From: Kitasatospora cineracea
GTDB lineage: Bacteria; Actinomycetota; Actinomycetes; Streptomycetales; Streptomycetaceae
Length of the DNA stretch: 64,000 nt
Direction of reading: 5' to 3'
NCBI RefSeq assembly: GCF_003751605.1
Contig: NZ_RJVJ01000003.1
Location: 62,001 to 126,000, forward strand
Shown piece by piece: positions 58,190-64,000 of the stretch. Each line of letters begins with the position of its first letter. Position 1 is the stretch's first letter. The notes below the pieces were generated by a model. That model saw nothing but the letters and a program-made list of their open reading frames with translations, was not told the DNA's origin and searched no databases. The translations under genes were made by a program, and so were the position numbers.

Positions 58190-60697
58190 ATGCCGCACCC
58201 CGCCGCACCCCCACCCGGCCCGCCCGCACCGCCCCGCTCCACATCCGCCCGCCCGACGGCCGCCCGCCCCCCGCAGGGCTCCGCCCGGCGCGCCCTCGGC
58301 GGGCTGCTCGCCGCCACGGCCCTCGCCGCCGGCGCACTGCTGCCGCTGCACGCCTCCTCGGCCGCGGCCGCCGCCGACCCGGCCGCCACCGCGCCCGCGT
58401 TCAACTACGGCGAGGCGCTGCAGAAGTCGCTGCTCTTCTACGAGGCCCAGCAGTCCGGCAAGCTGCCCGCCACCAACCGGGTGAGCTGGCGCGGCGACTC
58501 CGCGCTCGACGACGGCAAGGACGTCGGACTCGACCTGACCGGCGGCTGGTACGACGCGGGCGACCACGTCAAGTTCGGCCTGCCGATGGCCGCTTCGACC
58601 ACCATGCTGGCCTGGGGCGGCATCGCCGAGAAGCAGGGCTACACCGCCTCCGGGCAGATGCCGTACCTGAAGAACAACCTGCGCTTCGTCGACGACTACC
58701 TGATCAAGGCCCACCCCGCCCCCAACGTGCTCTACGGCCAGGTCGGCAGCGGTTCGGCCGACCACGCCTGGTGGGGCCCGGCCGAGGTGCTGCCGATGGC
58801 CCGGCCCGCGTACAAGATCGACGCCTCCTGCCCGGGCTCGGACCTGGCGGGGGAGACGGCCGCCGCGCTCGCCTCCTCGTCCATGGTCTTCGCGGACAGC
58901 GACCCCACCTACTCCGCGACCCTGCTCACCCACGCCAAGCAGCTGTACTCCTTCGCCGACACCTACCGCGGCAAGTACAGCGACTGCATCAAGGACGCCC
59001 AGGGCTACTACAACTCCTGGAGCGGCTACAACGACGAACTGGTCTGGGGCGCCATCTGGCTCTACAAGGCCACCGGCGACAGCAGCTACCTCGCCAAGGC
59101 CGAGAGCTACTACGCCAACCTCTCCACCGAACCGCAGTCCACGACCAAGTCCTACAAGTGGACGATCGCCTGGGACGACAAGTCCTACGGCGACTACGTG
59201 CTGCTGGCCCAGCTCACCGGCAAGCAGCAGTACGTCGACGACGCCAACCGCTGGCTCGACTGGTGGACCGTCGGCGTCAACGGCAGCCAGGTCAAGTACT
59301 CCCCGGGCGGCGAGGCCGTGCTCGACTCCTGGGGGTCGCTGCGCTACGCCGCCAACACCTCCTTCGTCGCCCTGGTCTACTCCGACACGCTCACCGGGGA
59401 CCCGACCCGCAAGGCCCGCTACCACGACTTCGCGGTCCGCCAGATCGACTACGCGCTCGGCGACAACCCCCGCAAGTCCAGCTACCTGATCGGCTTCGGC
59501 GCCAACTCCCCGAAGAACCCGCACCACCGCACCGCCCACGGCTCCTGGACCGACCAGCTCACCAACCCCGTCGACAGCCGGCACACCCTGATCGGCGCCC
59601 TGGTCGGCGGCCCCAGCTCGGCCGACGACTCCTACACCGACGACCGCTCCAACTACGTCAACAACGAGGTCGCCACCGACTACAACGCCGCCTTCACCGG
59701 CGCGCTGGCCCGGCTCTACGGCGAGTACGGCGGCAACCCGCTGACCGCCTTCCCGCCCAAGGAGACCCCGGACGGCCCGGAGATGTCCGTCCAGGCGTCG
59801 GTGAACGCCGCCGGCACCAACTTCACCGAGATCAAGGCGTACCTGATCAACAAGTCGGCCTGGCCGGCCCGCGCGCTCAAGAACGCCTCGCTGCGCTACT
59901 ACTTCACCCTGGAACCCGGGGTCAGCCCGAGCCAGATCACCCTCACCACCAACTACAACCAGTGCGGCGCGGTCACCGGGCCCACGCTCTACTCCGGCTC
60001 CACCTACTACGTCACGGTCGACTGCTCCAACACCGTGATCGCCCCGGCCGGACAGTCCGCCTACCGCAAGGAGGTCCAGTTCCGGATCGCCTCCGCGGGC
60101 GCCTGGGACCCCACCAACGACTGGTCGTACCAGGGCATCTCGCTGGTCCCCGGCTCGACGCCGGTGGACGCGGCCAACATCCGGCTGCTGGACGGGGGAG
60201 CGCCGCAGTGGGGCGCCGAACCGGGCACCGGCCCCGGCCCGTCCGTCTCCCCGTCGCCCTCGCCGTCCGCCTCGGTGTCGGCCTCCCCGTCCCCGTCGCC
60301 GTCGCCGTCCGCCCCGGTGTCGCCCTCCCCCTCCGGCTCTCCCTCGGCCTCGCCCTCTCCCTCCGCCTCGCCGCAGCCGGTCTCCGGGTGCGCGGTCACC
60401 TACACGGTGGGCAGCAGTTGGGGCACCGGGTTCACCGCCGACGTGACGGTGCGCAACACCGGGAGCAGCACCGTCTCCGGCTGGAAGCTGGCCTGGACGT
60501 ACCGGGGCAACGAGGCGGTCAGCAACGCCTGGAACGCCCAGGTGGTGCAGAGCGGCGCGGCCGTCACCGCCACCGACGCCGGGTGGAACGGCACGCTGGC
60601 CCAGGGCGGCACCGCGTCCTTCGGCTTCCAGGCCACCGGAACCCCCGCCGCGCTGCCCGCCTTCACCCTCAACGGCACCGTCTGCACCACCGCCTGA
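58190..60697 (+). CDS. Secreted GH9 endoglucanase with CBM3c and CBM2 (processive type)
   Basis: 835 residues from ATG 58190 (GGAAGGA upstream). A long n-region precedes the signal core ALGGLLAATALAAGALLPL. GH9 catalytic domain about 70-515: D122 and D125 in WYDAGDH, acid E493 in NNEVATDYNAAF, plus NPHHRTAHGS. CBM3c about 525-665 (MSVQASVNAAGTNFTEIKAY), which in such enzymes guides the chain and gives processivity. Ser/Pro linker about 676-735, then CBM2 (CAVTYTVGSSWGTGFTADVT) that anchors on crystalline cellulose. The order matches Thermobifida Cel9A without its FnIII domain. A CebR-type box predicts induction by cello-oligosaccharides. Confidence 0.95.
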   Translation: MPHPAAPPPGPPAPPRSTSARPTAARPPQGSARRALGGLLAATALAAGALLPLHASSAAAAADPAATAPAFNYGEALQKSLLFYEAQQSGKLPATNRVSWRGDSALDDGKDVGLDLTGGWYDAGDHVKFGLPMAASTTMLAWGGIAEKQGYTASGQMPYLKNNLRFVDDYLIKAHPAPNVLYGQVGSGSADHAWWGPAEVLPMARPAYKIDASCPGSDLAGETAAALASSSMVFADSDPTYSATLLTHAKQLYSFADTYRGKYSDCIKDAQGYYNSWSGYNDELVWGAIWLYKATGDSSYLAKAESYYANLSTEPQSTTKSYKWTIAWDDKSYGDYVLLAQLTGKQQYVDDANRWLDWWTVGVNGSQVKYSPGGEAVLDSWGSLRYAANTSFVALVYSDTLTGDPTRKARYHDFAVRQIDYALGDNPRKSSYLIGFGANSPKNPHHRTAHGSWTDQLTNPVDSRHTLIGALVGGPSSADDSYTDDRSNYVNNEVATDYNAAFTGALARLYGEYGGNPLTAFPPKETPDGPEMSVQASVNAAGTNFTEIKAYLINKSAWPARALKNASLRYYFTLEPGVSPSQITLTTNYNQCGAVTGPTLYSGSTYYVTVDCSNTVIAPAGQSAYRKEVQFRIASAGAWDPTNDWSYQGISLVPGSTPVDAANIRLLDGGAPQWGAEPGTGPGPSVSPSPSPSASVSASPSPSPSPSAPVSPSPSGSPSASPSPSASPQPVSGCAVTYTVGSSWGTGFTADVTVRNTGSSTVSGWKLAWTYRGNEAVSNAWNAQVVQSGAAVTATDAGWNGTLAQGGTASFGFQATGTPAALPAFTLNGTVCTTA

Positions 60698-60718
60698 CGC
60701 CCCCTCGCCCCGCCTTCC

Positions 60719-60752
60719 GCCCCCGTCCCCGCCGTCGTGCGGGGGCGGGGGC
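60719..60752 (+). terminator. Terminator of the cellulase gene
   Basis: GCCCCCGTCCCCGC (60719-60732) and GCGGGGGCGGGGGC (60739-60752) pair over 14 bp with one G-T wobble and a 6-nt loop, 21 bp after the stop. Confidence 0.85.
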
Positions 60753-60970
60753 GTTCGCGTGCGCGGTGGCCGGAAACGGCGGAGCGCGGCGGGGCGGGAG
60801 AGGGGCGGTGGCGCAGCGGGGCGGTGGTTCGGGGACAACTCGGGGCGGCTGGCTCAAATGCCGCTGGTGGCCGGGATAAACATCCGGATCCGCAAGATCA
60901 CCGTATCGAGGTAAATACCCCCGTCCTCACGGGCGAGGGGCGCCTACGGAGCGTTAGCGTTCCTCAAGAT

Positions 60971-61004
60971 CCGACCGAGTCGGCCACGAATCCTGACGAT
61001 TCGT
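60971..61004. promoter_or_regulatory. Two adjacent dyads upstream of the 2-MIB cassette
   Basis: CCGAC-CGA-GTCGG (60971-60983) and ACGAATC-CTGAC-GATTCGT (60986-61004) lie in an AT-richer stretch about 30 bp before a short reading frame and 250 bp before the synthase. They are candidate regulator sites. The rest of 60753-61253 shows no larger gene. Confidence 0.4.
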
Positions 61005-61035
61005 CATCTTTCCATACCCCGAGGAGCGTTCGCCC

Positions 61036-61083
61036 ATGACCGTTGTGACCGGCCCGGCCGCGGACGCCCCCGGAACGGGCTGA
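61036..61083 (+). CDS. 15-codon reading frame with strong ribosome site before the 2-MIB synthase
   Basis: ATG 61036 follows GAGGAG (61021-61026) at 9 nt and reads MTVVTGPAADAPGTG to TGA. The strong ribosome site argues that it is translated, either as a regulatory upstream peptide or as the relic of a longer gene. In many actinomycete 2-MIB operons an EshA-like cyclic-nucleotide-binding protein gene stands here; its body is absent. Confidence 0.4.
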   Translation: MTVVTGPAADAPGTG

Positions 61084-61253
61084 CCACGGGATCCCCGCTC
61101 GTGGCGGACGGCCACCGGCCGCCCGCCACACGTCCGCGCCCGGACGCCCTCCCGCACCACGCACCACCCGTCCGCAGCGACGCTCCCCCGTCGCGGCCGG
61201 CGAGCCCCGCCACCCGTCCGACCAGACCGCCCCTCCCAGTGAAGGAGTCACGG

Positions 61254-62588
61254 ATGCCCGACCCAGGGCTTTCCTCTCCGCTCCCGGCCCCGGCCGCGCT
61301 CTCCCCGCTGTCCGGCCCGTCCCACCCGTCCTTCCACGCCGCCCTCACCGCAGCCGTCGCCGCCGTCCTCGACGCGTCCGCCCCCGCCCCCGCGGCCGTC
61401 CCGGAGACCGACCTCGAGATCCTCCCCGAGGCCGCCCCCGAGACGTCCGGCGGCGGGATCGGGCGGATCCTGCGCGGCCCCAGCGGCCTCGGGACGGACG
61501 GCCTGCTGCTGCCCCGCCTCCCGGCCCCCGCCGGACCGACCGCGCCGGCCGAAGTCGTGGCCGCAGCCGGAGCCGCCGCAGCCGTCGCCGAGCCGGCCGA
61601 GCCGGTGGCGGGCATCCCGGTGCCCGGCCTGTACTACCACCCGATCCCGGACCCCGACCCGGCCCGGGTGGCGGAGGTCAGCCGCCGGATCAAGGACTGG
61701 GCGGTCGACGAGGTCGACCTCTTCCCGGACGAGTGGGAGGGCGAGTTCGACGGCTTCTCGGTCGGGCGCTACATGGTCGCCTGCCACCCGGACGCCCCGA
61801 CCGTCGACCACCTGATGCTGGCCACCCGCCTGATGGTCGCCGAGAACGCGGTCGACGACTGCTACTGCGAGGACCACGGCGGCTCCCCGGTCGGCCTCGG
61901 CAGCCGCCTGCTGCTCGCCCACACCGCGCTCGACCCGCTGCACACCACGGCGGAGTACGCGCCGGGCTGGGCCGAGTCGCTCGGCTCGGACGCCCCGCGC
62001 CGCGCCTACCACTCGGCGATGCGGTACTTCACCGAGACGGCCAGCGCGTCCCAGGCCGACCGGTTCCGGCACGACATGGCCCGGCTGCACATGGGCTACC
62101 TGGCCGAGGCGGCCTGGGCCGAGGCCGACCACGTGCCCGAGGTGTGGGAGTACCTGGCGATGCGCCAGTTCAACAACTTCCGCCCCTGCCCGACCATCAC
62201 CGACAGCGTCGGCGGCTACGAACTGCCCGCCGACCTGCACGCGCTGCCCGGCACCCAGCGGGTCATCGCGCTGGCCGGCAACGCCACCACGATCGTCAAC
62301 GACCTGTACTCGTACACCAAGGAGCTGGCCGCCCCCGGCCGGCACCTCAACCTGCCCGTGGTGATCGCCGAGCGCGAGGGCCGCTCCGACAAGGACGGCT
62401 ACCTCAAGGCCGTCGAGGTCCACAACGAGCTGATGCACGCCTTCGAGGCCGAGTCCGCCGCCCTCGCCGCCGCCTGCCCGGCCCCGCAGATGCTGCGCTT
62501 CCTGCGCGGCGTGGCCGCCTGGGTCGACGGCAACCACTACTGGCACCAGACCAACACCTACCGCTACAGCCTGCCCAACTTCTGGTAA
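61254..62588 (+). CDS. 2-methylisoborneol synthase
   Basis: 444 residues from ATG 61254 (GAAGGAG, 6 nt). The first 120 residues are a Pro/Ala-rich tail, usual for this family. The terpene cyclase domain has the Asp-rich metal motif D201-D-C-Y-C-E-D207-H and the NSE motif N349-D-L-Y-S-Y-T-K-E357. GLYYHPIPDPDP and the ending YRYSLPNFW are characteristic of 2-MIB synthases. It cyclises 2-methyl-geranyl diphosphate to 2-methylisoborneol, an earthy-musty volatile. The substrate is made by the methyltransferase encoded 27 bp downstream. Confidence 0.96.
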   Translation: MPDPGLSSPLPAPAALSPLSGPSHPSFHAALTAAVAAVLDASAPAPAAVPETDLEILPEAAPETSGGGIGRILRGPSGLGTDGLLLPRLPAPAGPTAPAEVVAAAGAAAAVAEPAEPVAGIPVPGLYYHPIPDPDPARVAEVSRRIKDWAVDEVDLFPDEWEGEFDGFSVGRYMVACHPDAPTVDHLMLATRLMVAENAVDDCYCEDHGGSPVGLGSRLLLAHTALDPLHTTAEYAPGWAESLGSDAPRRAYHSAMRYFTETASASQADRFRHDMARLHMGYLAEAAWAEADHVPEVWEYLAMRQFNNFRPCPTITDSVGGYELPADLHALPGTQRVIALAGNATTIVNDLYSYTKELAAPGRHLNLPVVIAEREGRSDKDGYLKAVEVHNELMHAFEAESAALAAACPAPQMLRFLRGVAAWVDGNHYWHQTNTYRYSLPNFW

Positions 62589-62615
62589 GAACCGGCAAGA
62601 AACGGACACTCGGAC

Positions 62616-63494
62616 ATGACCAGCACCGAATTCGACACCACCGCCGCCGCCTTCGTTCCGGCTCCGGCCACCGCCTACCAGGGCGACATCGCCCGCTACT
62701 GGAACAGCGAAGCCCGGCCGGTCAACCTGCGCCTCGGCGACGTCGACGGCCTCTACCACCACCACTACGGTATCGGCGAGATCGACACCGCCGCCCTCGG
62801 CGACCCCGAGGACAGCGAGCACGAGAAGAAGCTGATCACCGAACTGCACCGGCTGGAGTCCGCCCAGGCCGAGGTCCTGCTCGACCACCTCGGCCCGATC
62901 GCCCCCGGCGACACCCTGATGGACGCCGGCTGCGGCCGCGGCGGCTCCATGGTGATGGCCCACCAGCGCTTCGGCTGCAAGGTCGAGGGCGTCACCCTCT
63001 CCAGCACCCAGGCCGAGTTCGGCAACCGCCGCGTCCAGGAGCTCGGCATCGCCGACCACGTCCGCTCCCGGGTCTGCAACATGCTCGACACCCCGTTCGC
63101 CAACGGCCAGATGTCCGGCTCCTGGAACAACGAGTCCAGCATGTACGTCGACCTGCACGACCTGTTCGCCGAGCACTCCCGGGTGCTCAAGGTCGGCGGC
63201 CGCTACGTCACCATCACCGGCTGCTGGAACCCCCGCTACGGTCAGCCCTCCAAGTGGGTCTCCCAGATCAACGCCCACTTCGAGTGCAACATCCACTCCC
63301 GCCGCGAGTACCTGCGCGCCATGGCCGACAACCGCCTCGTCCCGCAGGCCGTCATCGACCTCACCCCCGACACCCTCCCCTACTGGGAGCTGCGCGCCAC
63401 CTCCTCGCTGGTCACCGGCATCGAGGAAGCCTTCATCGAGTCCTACAAGGACGGCTCCTTCCAGTACGTCCTGATCGCGGCCGACCGGGTCTGA
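62616..63494 (+). CDS. Geranyl diphosphate 2-C-methyltransferase
   Basis: 292 residues. SAM-binding motif I is LMDAGCGRGGSMVMAHQRFG, followed by KVEGVTLSSTQAEFGN; NNESSMYVDLHDLFAEHSRVLK and GRYVTITGCWNPRYGQPSKWVSQINAHF are typical of the GPP C-methyltransferase group. It adds a methyl at C2 of geranyl diphosphate. Forms a two-gene cassette with the 2-MIB synthase and ends at a hairpin. Confidence 0.96.
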   Translation: MTSTEFDTTAAAFVPAPATAYQGDIARYWNSEARPVNLRLGDVDGLYHHHYGIGEIDTAALGDPEDSEHEKKLITELHRLESAQAEVLLDHLGPIAPGDTLMDAGCGRGGSMVMAHQRFGCKVEGVTLSSTQAEFGNRRVQELGIADHVRSRVCNMLDTPFANGQMSGSWNNESSMYVDLHDLFAEHSRVLKVGGRYVTITGCWNPRYGQPSKWVSQINAHFECNIHSRREYLRAMADNRLVPQAVIDLTPDTLPYWELRATSSLVTGIEEAFIESYKDGSFQYVLIAADRV

Positions 63495-63515
63495 CCTCCC
63501 CCTCCGCCCCCACCC

Positions 63516-63544
63516 GATCCCCGGCGCCACCCGGCCCGGGGATC
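63516..63544 (+). terminator. Terminator of the 2-MIB cassette
   Basis: GATCCCCGG (63516-63524) and CCGGGGATC (63536-63544), 9-bp perfect stem, 11-nt loop, 21 bp after the methyltransferase stop. Confidence 0.8.
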
Positions 63545-63568
63545 AGCCGCGCCCGGCCCGGGGACCGG

Positions 63569-63597
63569 CCGGACCGGGGACCCCCGGGCCGGTCCGG
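63569..63597 (-). terminator. Terminator of the ExoIII-like gene
   Basis: CCGGACCGG (63569-63577) and CCGGTCCGG (63589-63597), 9-bp perfect stem with 11-nt loop, directly after the minus-strand stop at 63599. Confidence 0.75.
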
Positions 63598-63598
63598 G

Positions 63599-64000
63599 CT
63601 ACACCGCCGCGTCGTAGACAGCCGTGACCGGGGCGTGGTCGGACCAGCGCTCCGCGTGGGTGGCGGCGCGCTCGACGTAGGCGTCGGTGCAGCGGGCGGC
63701 CAGGCCCGGGGTGGCCAGGTGGTAGTCGATGCGCCACCCGGCGTCGTTGTCGAAGGCGCGGCCGCGGTAGGACCACCAGGAGTAGGGGCCGTCCTGGTCG
63801 GGGTGGCGGCGGCGCAGGACGTCGACGTAGCCGTGGTCGTCGAGGACGCGGGAGAACCAGGCACGCTCCTCGGGGAGGAAGCCGGCCTTCTTCTGGTTGG
63901 CCTTCCAGTTGCGCAGGTCGGCCTCGCGGTGGGCGATGTTCCAGTCCCCGCAGACCAGCACCTCGCGGCCCTCCGCGGCGGGCCGGGCGCGCAGTTCGCC
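63599..64000 (-). CDS. Exodeoxyribonuclease III / AP endonuclease-like protein, start beyond window
   Basis: The frame is open from the window edge to TAG 63599-63601; about 134 residues are visible. LVCGDWNIAHREADL holds the metal-binding Asp and Asn of the exonuclease-endonuclease-phosphatase fold. YSWWSYRGRAFDNDAGWRIDYHL is the ExoIII substrate-loop and RIDY signature, and WSDHAPV carries the catalytic Asp-His near the end. It should be the XthA-type enzyme of base-excision repair. Confidence 0.9.
   Translation of the reverse strand, partial: GELRARPAAEGREVLVCGDWNIAHREADLRNWKANQKKAGFLPEERAWFSRVLDDHGYVDVLRRRHPDQDGPYSWWSYRGRAFDNDAGWRIDYHLATPGLAARCTDAYVERAATHAERWSDHAPVTAVYDAAV

Noticed and set aside
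54742..60879. A 2045-codon open frame on the plus strand
   Set aside because: It runs antisense to lanM and out of frame through the cellulase. Long stop-free frames are expected at this GC content.

Overview
The sequence is very GC-rich, with almost exclusively G/C third codon positions, GTG starts and GTGA/ATGA gene overlaps. It carries a 2-methylisoborneol cassette, a CebR-type operator, ECF-sigma and LuxR-LAL regulators and secreted plant-polymer hydrolases. Together these point to a Streptomycetaceae chromosome (Streptomyces or Kitasatospora-like); the genus cannot be fixed from the sequence alone. No tRNA, rRNA, CRISPR array, IS element, attachment site or origin was recognised.

Layout. 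(1) 1-10.2 kb: end of a beta-helix glycosidase, GH13 glucosidase, SGNH esterase, tandem universal stress protein, NlpC/P60 hydrolase, Asp/Glu racemase family protein, small membrane protein, NarL-type two-component pair, squalene/phytoene-synthase-like enzyme. (2) 10.2-17.7 kb: a scar made of a TetR tail and a flavin-monooxygenase tail; a sigma factor fused through a zinc finger and one membrane helix to an extracellular pectate-lyase-like beta-helix (with an apparent frameshift); a MurA with an N-terminal HTH; then a pectinesterase and a pectate lyase with near-identical CBM13 modules. (3) 17.7-25.4 kb: XRE/MmyB regulator, MFS pump, and an organosulfur locus in which two divergent cysteine-containing leader peptides precede flavin monooxygenases on one side and a deletion-scarred ssuD on the other. 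(4) 25.5-54.1 kb: a natural-product cluster. The leftward arm (39190 to 25493) holds four ATP-grasp ligases, MFS exporter, Fe/2OG hydroxylase, enolase-superfamily epimerase, S9 peptidase, desaturase, proline dehydrogenase and a class V aminotransferase. The rightward arm (39412 to 51200) holds an MBL hydrolase, a fifth ATP-grasp ligase, C-A-T NRPS, KS-AT-ACP PKS, A-T NRPS and a type II thioesterase. A LAL regulator closes it. (5) 54.2-57.6 kb: a class II lanthipeptide synthetase translationally coupled to a 66-residue precursor with no cysteine. (6) 57.6-64 kb: GH9-CBM3c-CBM2 cellulase with a CebR-type operator, the 2-methylisoborneol synthase/methyltransferase pair, and the start-truncated end of an ExoIII-like nuclease.

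How it may work together (inference). Region 4 looks like a hybrid pathway in which a short NRPS-PKS line makes an amino-acid/ketide unit and several ATP-grasp ligases add amino acids outside the assembly line. Hydroxylation, epimerisation, export and peptidase processing would follow. Whether the adjacent LanM locus belongs to the same pathway is open. In region 2 the membrane-tethered sigma factor sits close to pectinolytic genes and may sense pectin. The strongest candidates for something undescribed are the five-ligase NRPS-PKS cluster, the cysteine-free LanM substrate, the sigma/beta-helix fusion, and the paired leader peptides.
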